A stretch of DNA of 9,011 nucleotides from positions 1 through 9,011 of the forward strand of contig CAJKOS010000070.1 of NCBI GenBank assembly GCA_905201565.1, written 5' to 3'. This document shows positions 1-8,934 of the stretch, in pieces. The stretch comes from an uncultured Erysipelotrichaceae bacterium. Lineage in GTDB: Bacteria; Bacillota_I; Bacilli_A; Erysipelotrichales; Erysipelotrichaceae. The number at the start of each line of letters is the position of its first letter. Position 1 is the first letter of the stretch. The notes beneath the pieces are model-generated. The model saw only the letters and a list, made by a program, of their open reading frames with translations. It ran no database searches and was not told the DNA's origin. Made by a program: the position numbers and the translations under genes.

Positions 1-323
<323 letters not shown>

Positions 324-402
324 ACGAGAAGAACGCCAACTGATGGAAAGACTAATCTGTAATAAATAACTGTTATCCGGTTTTGAGGGAACATCCTCAG
401 CA
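324..402 (+). other. 23S-5S internal transcribed spacer
   Basis: This ~80-nt spacer lies between the mature ends of 23S and 5S rRNA. No tRNA is present in it. It is AT-rich in its first half and contains a short ATCCGG motif (375-380) that recurs at the 5' end of 5S. It is presumably removed during rRNA processing. Both boundaries are estimates from conserved rRNA ends. Confidence 0.7.
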
Positions 403-510
403 ATCCGGTGGCTATGGCGGAGTGGACACACCTGTACCCATCCCGAACACAGAAGTTAAGCACTCCAGCGGCGAAGATAGCCTTAAGGCAAAACAAGCAC
501 GCTGCCGGGT
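403..510 (+). rRNA. rrf: 5S ribosomal RNA
   Basis: 5S rRNA of the large subunit. The conserved loop B/C core, CCGAACAC at 443-450 followed by AGAAGTTAAG at 451-460, is diagnostic. The terminal helix forms between 403-411 and 501-509 as nine pairs with a few G-T wobbles. At ~108 nt it is shorter than the 115-120 nt usual in Bacilli. The helix IV/loop E arm is reduced to a GCCTTAAGGC stem with an A-rich 3' side (490-495), where most Bacillota have a longer G/C-rich arm. From memory, short 5S genes of this kind are typical of Mollicutes and their Erysipelotrichia relatives. No tRNA follows before the terminator. Confidence 0.93.
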
Positions 511-540
511 AAAAGGAAGACAATCGTCTTCCTTTTTTTT
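511..540 (+). terminator. Intrinsic terminator of the rRNA operon
   Basis: An 11-bp stem (511-521 with 526-536) closes a 4-nt AATC loop, and the sequence runs directly into eight T residues (533-540). It sits immediately after 5S, as expected for the end of an rRNA operon. Confidence 0.93.
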
Positions 541-555
541 ATCCCCTTCAGCATT

Positions 556-587
556 AATAAAAAAGGAATGACCCGTTGGATCATTCC
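556..587 (-). terminator. Intrinsic terminator of the glycosidase gene
   Basis: Read on the minus strand, GGAATGATCC pairs with GGGTCATTCC (one G-T pair) around a 3-nt loop. The hairpin is followed by TTTTTTATT. It lies 8 bp downstream of the glycosidase stop codon. It faces the rRNA terminator with only 15 bp between them, so the convergent units are separated by two independent hairpins. Confidence 0.9.
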
Positions 588-595
588 TGTCGCTT

Positions 596-2092
<1,497 letters not shown>

Positions 2093-2094
2093 TC

Positions 2095-2123
2095 ATTATA
2101 ACAGAACGTGATAACGGTTACAT
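2095..2123 (-). promoter_or_regulatory. Sigma-A-type promoter of the glycosidase gene
   Basis: On the minus strand a perfect TATAAT lies at 2095-2100, about 27 bp upstream of the start codon. The -35 region at 17-bp spacing (2118-2123, ATGTAA) is a weak match. This fits a promoter that needs help or is controlled by a regulator; the cre site overlaps the -35 and the spacer. Confidence 0.7.
2109..2122 (-). promoter_or_regulatory. Catabolite-responsive element (cre, CcpA operator)
   Basis: The minus-strand sequence TGTAACCGTTATCA fits the Bacillota cre consensus TGWAANCGNTNWCA at every specified position, including the central CG. It spans the spacer and -35 region of the glycosidase promoter, where bound CcpA with P-Ser-HPr would block RNA polymerase. 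This is what is expected of a beta-glucoside utilisation gene. It lies upstream of the mutS -35 (2137-2142), so an effect on mutS is less likely but possible. Confidence 0.85.
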
Positions 2124-2136
2124 AGCCTCTTAACAA

Positions 2137-2165
2137 TTCCTGCAATTTGCACGTGATGATATAAT
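2137..2165 (+). promoter_or_regulatory. Promoter of the mutS-uvrA operon (extended -10)
   Basis: TATAAT at 2160-2165 is preceded by TG at 2157-2158, an extended -10 element. The -35 hexamer at 17-bp spacing, TTCCTG (2137-2142), is poor, as is common when the extended -10 compensates. Transcription should start near 2172, giving a leader of only ~18 nt. A perfect 11-bp dyad, TGCAATTTGCA (2141-2151), sits in the spacer. No LexA-type operator was seen. Confidence 0.72.
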
Positions 2166-2177
2166 AGGAAGGCTTTT

Positions 2178-2182
2178 GAGGA
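2178..2182 (+). promoter_or_regulatory. Ribosome binding site that fixes the mutS start
   Basis: GAGGA lies 7 nt before ATG 2190 but only 1 nt before the other in-frame ATG at 2184. The spacing therefore favours 2190 as the true initiation codon. Confidence 0.7.
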
Positions 2183-2189
2183 AATGACT

Positions 2190-4721
2190 ATGGCAGAAAA
2201 GTATACACCGATGATGGAACAATATTTAAAGGTAAAAGAGAAGTATCAGGACACCCTTCTGTTTTACCGTATAGGCGACTTCTATGAAATGTTCTTTGAC
2301 GACGCAAAGATCGCATCCAGAGAACTCGACCTTGTACTGACCGGCAAGAATGCCGGTGTCAAAGACAAGGTACCGATGTGTGGCGTACCACACCATGCGG
2401 CTTCTTCCTACATCCAAAGACTTGTGGCACGAGGCTATAAGGTAGCCATTGTCGAACAGATGGAAGACCCACAACAGGCAAAGGGCATCGTCAAACGCGA
2501 TGTCATCCGCATTGTGACACCAGGTACCATCATGGATGAAATCACCGATGATAAAGCCTCTGTCTACCTTGCGGCAGTCACAGACTATGGCTATGGATAC
2601 AGCTTTGCGATTGTGGAAATGAGCACCGGTGAAAACTTTGTGGAAGATGTTGACCATCGTGATACAGTCTTTGTGCAGACCGTCATGAAAAACAACATCC
2701 GTGAAGTGGTTGTCAGAGAAGGATTCCCTGAGCGCTTGTTGAACAGCCTGCGGGAATTGCAGGTAGTCATCTCTTATTGTGCAGAAGATGACATACATGA
2801 AAACTATCTGCCACTTTGTGAAGAATTAAAGAAGGACTATGAACGCAACAGCTATGGCCTCATGCTCAATTATCTTGAAAATACACAGAGGCACATGCTC
2901 TCCCACCTTGCAGTATGCCATGTGGAAAATGAAGGGGAATTCCTCGACATGGACTACAGCACAAGGCAGAACCTTGAACTCACCATCCCCCTGCACCAGA
3001 ATGGCAAGGCCATCACCCTGTGGTCATTCCTTGATAAATGCCGCAGTGCCATGGGTTCAAGACTATTGCGCAAATGGATAGAAAAACCACTTGTATCAAA
3101 GCAAAAGATCATAGAGCGCTATGAAAGGGTAGAAACCCTCATCAATCAGTTCATGAACAGGCAGCGCCTGCGCGATGCATTAAACAATATTTATGACCTC
3201 GAAAGACTCATCGCCCGGTGTGCGATGAATACGGCCAGCCCCATCGACCTCTCCCGTCTTTCCCGCACCCTGGATCAGGTGCCGGAAATACTCGATAGTA
3301 TATCCTTTCCTGCATTTTCCACCATCCAAAATGTGGACCAGCTCGACTCGTTGCGGACACATATGGCAGATGCCTTTGTGGACAACCCGCCAGCAGTCTT
3401 GAGCAACGGTGGTGTATTCCGCGATGGATATAACGCAGAACTCGATGAAGCGCGCAAGATACAGCGCTCTGGCAAAGACTTCATCGCAACCCTTGAAACA
3501 ACCGAAAGGGAAAGAACAGGTATCCGCACATTGCGGGTAGGCTACAACCGTGTCTTTGGCTACTACATTGAAATATCCAAAGCCGCAGCCCAGCAGGTCA
3601 AAGAAGAATGGGGCTATGTGCGCAAACAGACATTAACCGGCAGTGAACGCTTCATCTCTCCAGAACTCAAGGAAAAAGAAGACGCCATTCTCTATGCCGA
3701 AGAAAATGCCATCCGCATCGAAAAGGAACTATTCCAGAAACTGCTCGATGAAATACGCAATGTCCTGCCAAAACTGCAGAAACTTGCAAAAACCCTTGCG
3801 GAAATCGATGTGTACCAGGCACTGGCGGAATGTTCCTCCAACTATGGCTATGTACGCCCGCAGTTTACAGAAGACGAACTGTCCATCGAAAGCGGAAGAC
3901 ATCCGATTCTCGATGAACTGATGAAGGAACCACGCTATGTCGCTAACAGCGTACACATGGATAAAAATGAAAACATCCTGCTCATCACCGGACCAAACAT
4001 GGGTGGTAAATCCACCTATATGCGCGAGACAGCACTGATTGTCATCATGGCGCAGATCGGCTGCTATGTACCAGCGAGATCCTGCCAGATGCCGGTCTTT
4101 GATAAAATCTTCACCCGTATCGGTGCCTCGGATGATATACTTTCCGGACAGTCCACATTCATGGTCGAAATGAGTGAGGCAAACCGTGCCCTGCAGGAAG
4201 CCACTTCCCATTCCCTGATCCTCTTTGATGAAATTGGAAGAGGCACAAGCACCTATGATGGTATGGCACTTGCCCAGGCAATGCTCGAATACATTGCGAC
4301 CTGTGTACATGCCAAGACGATGTTTTCCACCCACTACCATGAACTGACAACATTGACGGACAGCATTGATGGTGTACGCAATGTCCATGTTGTGGTCAAA
4401 GAAGAAAATGACAAGGTCACTTTCCTCTACCGCATCAAGGAAGGACCAGCCGGTCATTCCTATGGTATCAATGTCGCAAGACTTGCCGGATTACCGGAGT
4501 CGGTCATCGAAAGGGCAAAGGACTTACAAAAACAGTTGGAATCCAAAAAACGGGTAGTCCAACAGACATTCCAGCTTGTCGAGATGAAAAAAGAAAACAA
4601 AGAAGCAGATCATATCCTGGAAACACTGAAACAGCTTTCTGTGGATGATCTTTCCCCAAGGCAGGCATGGACTGCCCTGGCGGATTTATGTGAGGAGGCG
4701 AAGAGAACTGATGGCAAATGA
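2190..4721 (+). CDS. mutS: DNA mismatch repair protein MutS
   Basis: 843-aa MutS1, the sensor that binds mismatches and small loops and recruits MutL. The N-terminal mismatch-reading motif is GDFYEMF, with Phe31 and Glu33 matching E. coli Phe36/Glu38. Connector, core and clamp domains follow to about residue 560. The ABC-type ATPase has Walker [10 protein letters not shown] (601-609), Walker B with Asp680-Glu681 in [14 protein letters not shown], and the STHYHEL switch motif. The C-terminal helical segment ([13 protein letters not shown]) is present. Length matches bacterial MutS (about 850 aa). The start is placed at ATG 2190, two codons inside the longest frame, because of SD spacing. The 3' end overlaps uvrA by 11 nt, so the two are probably co-translated. 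mutL, the usual neighbour in Bacillota, is absent here. The expected beta-clamp-binding motif near the C-terminus is not clear (QQTFQLV at 791-797 is the nearest candidate). Confidence 0.97.
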   Translation: MAEKYTPMMEQYLKVKEKYQDTLLFYRIGDFYEMFFDDAKIASRELDLVLTGKNAGVKDKVPMCGVPHHAASSYIQRLVARGYKVAIVEQMEDPQQAKGIVKRDVIRIVTPGTIMDEITDDKASVYLAAVTDYGYGYSFAIVEMSTGENFVEDVDHRDTVFVQTVMKNNIREVVVREGFPERLLNSLRELQVVISYCAEDDIHENYLPLCEELKKDYERNSYGLMLNYLENTQRHMLSHLAVCHVENEGEFLDMDYSTRQNLELTIPLHQNGKAITLWSFLDKCRSAMGSRLLRKWIEKPLVSKQKIIERYERVETLINQFMNRQRLRDALNNIYDLERLIARCAMNTASPIDLSRLSRTLDQVPEILDSISFPAFSTIQNVDQLDSLRTHMADAFVDNPPAVLSNGGVFRDGYNAELDEARKIQRSGKDFIATLETTERERTGIRTLRVGYNRVFGYYIEISKAAAQQVKEEWGYVRKQTLTGSERFISPELKEKEDAILYAEENAIRIEKELFQKLLDEIRNVLPKLQKLAKTLAEIDVYQALAECSSNYGYVRPQFTEDELSIESGRHPILDELMKEPRYVANSVHMDKNENILLITGPNMGGKSTYMRETALIVIMAQIGCYVPARSCQMPVFDKIFTRIGASDDILSGQSTFMVEMSEANRALQEATSHSLILFDEIGRGTSTYDGMALAQAMLEYIATCVHAKTMFSTHYHELTTLTDSIDGVRNVHVVVKEENDKVTFLYRIKEGPAGHSYGINVARLAGLPESVIERAKDLQKQLESKKRVVQQTFQLVEMKKENKEADHILETLKQLSVDDLSPRQAWTALADLCEEAKRTDGK

Positions 4722-7557
4722 TAAACTCATCATCCGTGGCGCAAGGGAAAACAACCTGAAGAATATTTCCCTGGAAATACCGAAGAACAAACTGGTCGTC
4801 ATGACCGGTCTTTCCGGCTCTGGCAAGACTTCTCTTGCCTTTGACACGATCTATGCGGAAGGACAGCGCCGCTATGTGGAATCCCTTTCTGCCTATGCAA
4901 GGCAGTTCCTCGGCGGGGGGGGCAAACCGGATGTGGAGGTGATCGGAGGACTTTCACCAGCCATTTCCATCGACCAGAAAACAACATCCAACAACCCACG
5001 TTCCACCGTTGGTACAGTTACTGAAATCTATGACTATCTGAGACTGCTCTATGCCCGCTGTGGCGTACCTTACTGTCCAAACCACAACATTCCCATCACC
5101 GGCAAGACCATTCAGGAAATGGTTGCCAGCATCATGGAACTTGAAGACAGAACAAGGCTGACGGTTATGGCACCTGTCGTGCGCGATAAGAAGGGTACCT
5201 TCAAAGATACATTTGAGAAATTGATGAAAGATGGCTATGTCAGGGTGAGAGTGGATGGAGAGATGAGAATGCTGGAAGATGACATCACCCTGGAGAAGAA
5301 CAAGCGCCACCGCATTGATGTTGTTGTGGACAGAATTATCAAGAATGAAGACTCCCGCAGCCGTATCCAGGACTCTCTGGAAACAGCATTGAAGCTGACC
5401 GATGGCAATGCCATCGTCCTTGCTAATGATGAAGAAATCCTGTTCTCTGCAAACTATGCATGTCCGATCTGCGGTTTCACGGTACCACACCTTGAACCAA
5501 GACTCTTCTCCTTCAACGCCCCGCTTGGTGCCTGTGGTACATGCCATGGCCTTGGCATTACTGAGGAAGTCGATGTGGACAATCTCATACCGGACAAATC
5601 CCTTTCCATCCGGGAAGGTGGTATCCGCTATTATAAAAACATTGTGGATACCGATAATATCGAATGGCAGACATTTACGGTATTGTGCAAAACATATGAC
5701 ATCGACCTCGATGCGCCATTAAACACCCTCAACAAGAAACAGATGGAAGTGCTGTTACATGGCTCTGACCGTCCAATCCACTACCGCATTACCTCTTCTG
5801 GTGGTAATACCTATGAAAGAAATGACTACATAGAAGGTGTAAAGGATATGATTGAGCGCCGCTATGTCGAAACAACGTCTTCCTGGAATAAGGAATGGTA
5901 CCATTCCTTCATGGTCGAATCACAATGTCCTGCCTGCCATGGTGCCCGCCTGAATGAACAGGCGCTTTCCGTGCGGGTTGGCGACAAGAACATCGCCGGC
6001 TTTACAGCTATGTCTGTAGTAGACGCATTGACATGGGTGGATGCTTTGAAACTCGATGAAGAAAAGACAAAGATTGCCGACCTTGTCCTGAAGGAAATCC
6101 GTTCCAGGTTATCATTCCTGAAGAATGTCGGTCTAGAATATCTGACCCTCGACAGACTGGCAGGAACACTGTCTGGTGGAGAAGCACAGAGAATCCGCCT
6201 TGCCACCCAGATTGGTTCACAACTCTCCGGGGTACTGTATGTCATGGATGAACCATCCATCGGTCTGCACCAGCGCGACAATTCCAAACTCATCGAAACG
6301 ATGAAGTCCATGCGTGACCTGGGCAATTCTTTGATCGTTGTGGAACATGATGAAGAGACGATGCTTGCGGCAGACTGGATTGTGGACATCGGACCAGGGG
6401 CTGGTATTCATGGTGGAGAAGTCATGGCCAATGGCACACCAGAAGAAGTGATGCAAAACGAAAACTCCATCACCGGTCAGTATCTTTCCGGCAAAAAGAT
6501 CATCCGCCTGCCTGATAAAAGAAGAAAGGGCAATGGCAAGGTGATCGAAATCCGTGGAGCTGCTGAACATAACCTCAAAAACATCAATGTCAAATTCCCC
6601 CTTGGCAAGTTTGTAGTGGTGACAGGTGTTTCCGGTTCTGGCAAGTCCACCCTTGTCAACGATGTCTTCATGAAGGCAGTGCTCGCAAGCCTTGGCAGGG
6701 TGAAGGTAAAACCGGGAAAGTACCGTTCTATCAAAGGATTGGAGAACATTGACAAACTGGTTGAAATTGACCAGGACCCGATTGGCAGAACACCGCGTTC
6801 CAACCCGGCAACCTATACTGGAGTATTCGATGATATCCGCGATATCTTTGCCAAAACACCAGAGGCGAAACTTCGAGGTTATGACAAGGGGCGCTTCTCG
6901 TTCAATGTCAAAGGCGGACGGTGTGAAGCCTGCCAGGGTGATGGTGTCAAAGTCATCCGCATGAACTTTCTGCCCGATGTCTATGTGCCATGTGAAGTAT
7001 GCCATGGCAAGAGATACAACGATGAAACCCTGCAGTGCACATACAGGGGAAAGAATATCTATGATGTATTGGAAATGTCTGTCGAAGAAGCGCTGCAGTT
7101 CTTTTCCAACCATCCAAAGATCAGAAGGAAGCTTGAAACATTGAACGATGTAGGCCTGGGCTACATCAAACTCGGCCAGGCGAGCACCACCCTTTCCGGT
7201 GGTGAGGCACAGCGTGTCAAACTGGCAACAGAGCTGCAGAAAGTTGCGACAGGCAAGACCGTATACATCCTTGATGAACCGACAACCGGTCTGCATACAG
7301 ATGATGTCAAACGTCTGATTGCGGTGCTTGAGAAGATTGTGGATGGCGGGGATACGGTACTTGTCATCGAACACAACCTCGATGTCATCAAGTGTGCGGA
7401 CTGGATTATCGACCTTGGTCCGGAAGGTGGCGACGGCGGTGGTACGGTTGTGACAACCGGTACACCAGAACAGGTCGCAGAGGTAGAAGAAAGCTGGACT
7501 GGTCAGTATCTCAAGAAGACACTGGCATGGACAAGAAAGATGCAGGAAGAGGTGTGA
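4711..7557 (+). CDS. uvrA: Excinuclease ABC subunit A (UvrA)
   Basis: 948-aa UvrA, the ATPase dimer that finds bulky DNA lesions and loads UvrB in nucleotide excision repair. First ABC half: Walker [10 protein letters not shown] (33-41), zinc module Cys251/254/275/278, signature LSGGEAQR from 487, Walker B Asp513-Glu514. Second half: Walker [10 protein letters not shown] (639-647), second zinc module Cys738/741/761/764, signature LSGGEAQR from 828, Walker B Asp855-Glu856. All nucleotide- and zinc-binding residues are present and length is normal. ATG 4711 gives the conserved [20 protein letters not shown]-terminus; GAGGAGG (4692-4698) lies 12 nt upstream, a long spacing, inside mutS. Odd points: residues 69-71, normally QM(D/E), are Gly-Gly-Gly encoded by an 8-G run (4915-4922), and the nearby I-E-G is I-G-G (Gly79). 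The stop codon touches a tandem repeat. Confidence 0.97.
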   Translation: MANDKLIIRGARENNLKNISLEIPKNKLVVMTGLSGSGKTSLAFDTIYAEGQRRYVESLSAYARQFLGGGGKPDVEVIGGLSPAISIDQKTTSNNPRSTVGTVTEIYDYLRLLYARCGVPYCPNHNIPITGKTIQEMVASIMELEDRTRLTVMAPVVRDKKGTFKDTFEKLMKDGYVRVRVDGEMRMLEDDITLEKNKRHRIDVVVDRIIKNEDSRSRIQDSLETALKLTDGNAIVLANDEEILFSANYACPICGFTVPHLEPRLFSFNAPLGACGTCHGLGITEEVDVDNLIPDKSLSIREGGIRYYKNIVDTDNIEWQTFTVLCKTYDIDLDAPLNTLNKKQMEVLLHGSDRPIHYRITSSGGNTYERNDYIEGVKDMIERRYVETTSSWNKEWYHSFMVESQCPACHGARLNEQALSVRVGDKNIAGFTAMSVVDALTWVDALKLDEEKTKIADLVLKEIRSRLSFLKNVGLEYLTLDRLAGTLSGGEAQRIRLATQIGSQLSGVLYVMDEPSIGLHQRDNSKLIETMKSMRDLGNSLIVVEHDEETMLAADWIVDIGPGAGIHGGEVMANGTPEEVMQNENSITGQYLSGKKIIRLPDKRRKGNGKVIEIRGAAEHNLKNINVKFPLGKFVVVTGVSGSGKSTLVNDVFMKAVLASLGRVKVKPGKYRSIKGLENIDKLVEIDQDPIGRTPRSNPATYTGVFDDIRDIFAKTPEAKLRGYDKGRFSFNVKGGRCEACQGDGVKVIRMNFLPDVYVPCEVCHGKRYNDETLQCTYRGKNIYDVLEMSVEEALQFFSNHPKIRRKLETLNDVGLGYIKLGQASTTLSGGEAQRVKLATELQKVATGKTVYILDEPTTGLHTDDVKRLIAVLEKIVDGGDTVLVIEHNLDVIKCADWIIDLGPEGGDGGGTVVTTGTPEQVAEVEESWTGQYLKKTLAWTRKMQEEV

Positions 7558-7605
7558 ACTGTACCATTTCTGAAAATGTGTCAACTGTACCATTTCTGAA
7601 AATGT
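7557..7605 (+). repeat. Tandem 23-bp direct repeat after uvrA
   Basis: Two identical 23-bp copies, 7557-7579 and 7583-7605, are separated by 3 bp (period 26). The first begins in the last base of the uvrA stop codon. Each contains the hyphenated dyad CATTTCTGAAAATG (5-bp arms, 4-nt centre). Two readings are possible: a pair of operator sites for a dimeric regulator, or the repeat-bearing end of a lost insertion sequence (IS21-type elements carry repeated transposase sites near their TG...CA ends). No transposase gene is present. I cannot decide between these from the sequence. Confidence 0.85.
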
Positions 7606-7634
7606 TGCAGGACACATGAAAAAGTTGTAAACTA

Positions 7635-7660
7635 ATGCGTCGTATGAAAAACATACGCAT
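7635..7660 (+). other. Hairpin in the uvrA-downstream gap
   Basis: ATGCGT (7635-7640) pairs with ACGCAT (7655-7660), and after a 3-nt bulge ATG pairs with CAT around an AAAAA loop: nine pairs in total. What follows is T-rich but interrupted (GTCTTTGTCTT). It could be a weak intrinsic terminator for the mutS-uvrA transcript or a leader structure for the next gene. The rest of the 145-nt gap shows no convincing promoter. Confidence 0.45.
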
Positions 7661-7702
7661 GTCTTTGTCTTAAATCCTTTGAAATGAGAAGGAGGTGTTT
7701 AC

Positions 7703-7933
7703 ATGATTGCATTTCTTGAAGAAGAAAAGAATTACCTGGCAAGATATGCCAGAGAAACCTGGCTTGTGCTGACAGGGAAATATGCACTGACGGAAATGAA
7801 CGGCATGGAATACCATGTCCGGATCGGTGAAGACCGGGTTGTCATTTCACCTTTACAGAGTCATACAGGTGCGTTTTCTGTGCCGACTATTCAATTTAAA
7901 GCATTTCTGGAAATGTTCCGCTGCTGGGATTAA
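7703..7933 (+). CDS. Small hypothetical protein (76 aa) upstream of hprK
   Basis: I do not recognise a family. The gene is probably real: AAGGAGGTG (7689-7697) is close to the perfect anti-16S sequence and is well spaced from ATG 7703, and no longer frame overlaps it on the plus strand. The product is soluble-looking, with no signal peptide or membrane segment. It starts with a charged helix-like stretch (FLEEEKNYLARYARETW) and then a mix likely to form beta strands (YHVRIGEDRVVISPL), and it ends in FRCWD. The single cysteine is near the C-terminus. There are no metal or nucleotide motifs. It lies 57 nt before hprK in the same direction, so co-transcription with hprK-lgt is plausible. A role linked to HPr kinase would be speculation. 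Confidence 0.75.
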   Translation: MIAFLEEEKNYLARYARETWLVLTGKYALTEMNGMEYHVRIGEDRVVISPLQSHTGAFSVPTIQFKAFLEMFRCWD

Positions 7934-7938
7934 CCATC

Positions 7939-7967
7939 GCATTCTGACGGCGAGTCTGTTAGAATGC
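7939..7967 (+). other. Hairpin in the leader between the 76-aa gene and hprK
   Basis: GCATTCTGAC (7939-7948) pairs with GTTAGAATGC (7958-7967), ten pairs including one G-U, around a 9-nt loop. No T-run follows, so it is not an intrinsic terminator. It begins 5 nt after the upstream stop codon and ends 14 nt before the hprK SD. It may affect mRNA processing, stability or hprK translation. The in-frame ATG at 7964 is buried in its 3' arm, which argues against that ATG as the hprK start. Confidence 0.55.
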
Positions 7968-7981
7968 TGTTAGAGTACAAC

Positions 7982-7986
7982 AGGAG
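7982..7986 (+). promoter_or_regulatory. Ribosome binding site that fixes the hprK start
   Basis: AGGAG lies 4 nt before ATG 7991, a slightly short but workable spacing. The alternative ATG at 7964 has no SD-like sequence upstream and falls in a hairpin arm. Confidence 0.7.
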
Positions 7987-7990
7987 AGCT

Positions 7991-8932
7991 ATGGAAGAAA
8001 AATACACAAAAAAAGTAACAATACGGGAGATCGTTGATTTTTTCAAATTTGAACAGCTGACAGGAGATGACAGTTCTTTGGACAGATGGACTGTCGTTCC
8101 GGATGTCAACCGGCCTGGTTTTGAGCTGTGTGGGTTTTATAAGAGAAGTGATCCGCGGCGTATTATCGTCATCGGTAACAAGGAGACGGAGTTTATCCGC
8201 ACAATGACCGAAGAAGAGCAGCGTGCCCGCTTTCCGATGATCACCGATGGCTATACACCGATGATCGTCATCACGAAGAATAACGAACTGCCACCAATTC
8301 TCAAGGAAATTGCGGAGAAGCAGAATTTTCCAATCCTCAGGACAAGTATGGAGACATATAGGCTCGTCGTTGATCTTGTCACATATCTCGATGAACGCCT
8401 GGCTAGAGAAGATACTATTTCCGGCACATTGATGAGTGTCTATGGCATTGGTGTATTGATTGCCGGTGAAAGTGGTATGGGTAAGTCTGAAACAGCCCTT
8501 GAACTCATCCGTGATGGACAGGTATTGATTTCGGATGACCGTGTCGATGTCGAACACATTCATAACAAGATCCTTGGCCATGCGCCGATGATTATCAAAG
8601 GTCTGCTGGAAATCCGCGGTATTGGTATCATCGATGTCGAAAAGATGTTTGGTGCCAGTGCCCTCAATGACCGCTCTCCGGTGGATATGGTCATCAACCT
8701 TGTCAAGTTCCGTGAATCGGATGAATATAACCGCATTGGCGATGAGACAGTGCACTACACAAAGGTTCTCGATGTCCTTGTGCCAACAGTTGGGCTGCCG
8801 GTCAGTGCCGGCCGCAACATGCGCATTCTGATTGAATCTGCGGTCACAAACTTCCGTTTGCAGAATGCCGGCTTCTCCTCAAGCCGTGAGATCAAAGACA
8901 GATTCAGAATGTATTGCGGAAAGGAGGAATAG
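7991..8932 (+). CDS. hprK: HPr kinase/phosphorylase
   Basis: 313-aa bifunctional sensor of carbon status that phosphorylates HPr (and Crh where present) on Ser46 or removes that phosphate; P-Ser-HPr activates CcpA. An N-terminal domain (about 1-130) precedes the kinase domain with P-loop GESGMGKS (159-166, Lys165). Catalytic Asp183 is in LISDDRVDV, the family signature LEIRGIGIIDV is at 206-216, and Arg248 is in YNRIG. Start 7991 gives a length near the B. subtilis protein (~310 aa). Two deviations are visible. The conserved active-site His of the HGV motif upstream of the P-loop is Ser144 (SGTLMSVYG). The segment linked to dephosphorylation is VSAGRN (271-276) instead of VRPGRN. Identity is not in doubt, but the kinase/phosphatase balance may differ from the model enzymes. 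An SD sequence at its 3' end serves lgt, 2 nt downstream. Confidence 0.96.
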   Translation: MEEKYTKKVTIREIVDFFKFEQLTGDDSSLDRWTVVPDVNRPGFELCGFYKRSDPRRIIVIGNKETEFIRTMTEEEQRARFPMITDGYTPMIVITKNNELPPILKEIAEKQNFPILRTSMETYRLVVDLVTYLDERLAREDTISGTLMSVYGIGVLIAGESGMGKSETALELIRDGQVLISDDRVDVEHIHNKILGHAPMIIKGLLEIRGIGIIDVEKMFGASALNDRSPVDMVINLVKFRESDEYNRIGDETVHYTKVLDVLVPTVGLPVSAGRNMRILIESAVTNFRLQNAGFSSSREIKDRFRMYCGKEE

Positions 8933-8934
8933 CC

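Noticed and set aside
383..571. Short frames on both strands across the 5S rRNA
   Set aside because: The region is a 5S rRNA gene and terminator; open frames there are coincidental.
2103..2116. LexA/SOS box near GAACGTGATAAC upstream of mutS-uvrA
   Set aside because: The right half does not match GTTC, so the dyad of a Bacillota LexA site (GAAC-N4-GTTC) is missing; the same bases are better explained as part of the cre site.
2184..2189. ATG 2184 as the mutS start
   Set aside because: Only 1 nt would separate it from the GAGGA SD; ATG 2190 has normal spacing and gives the conserved MAEKYTPMM opening.
3729..4457. 242-codon frame antisense to mutS
   Set aside because: It lies opposite the MutS ATPase domain, with no recognisable motif or ribosome binding site; an antisense shadow.
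6217..7617. 466-codon frame antisense to uvrA
   Set aside because: It runs opposite UvrA motifs that are clearly coded on the plus strand. Its composition reflects complemented codons and no family is recognised.
7392..7619. 75-codon frame overlapping the uvrA 3' end and crossing the tandem repeat
   Set aside because: Most of it is out of frame within uvrA, it has no SD, and its composition (Arg/Trp/Gly-rich) is that of a shifted reading frame.
7620..7690. Possible promoter before the 76-aa gene (TTGCAG ... TAAACT)
   Set aside because: Both hexamers are weak matches and the spacing is 16 bp; not strong enough to call over read-through from uvrA.
7964..7990. ATG 7964 as the hprK start
   Set aside because: It has no SD and lies in the arm of a hairpin, while ATG 7991 has AGGAG just upstream and gives the family-typical length.
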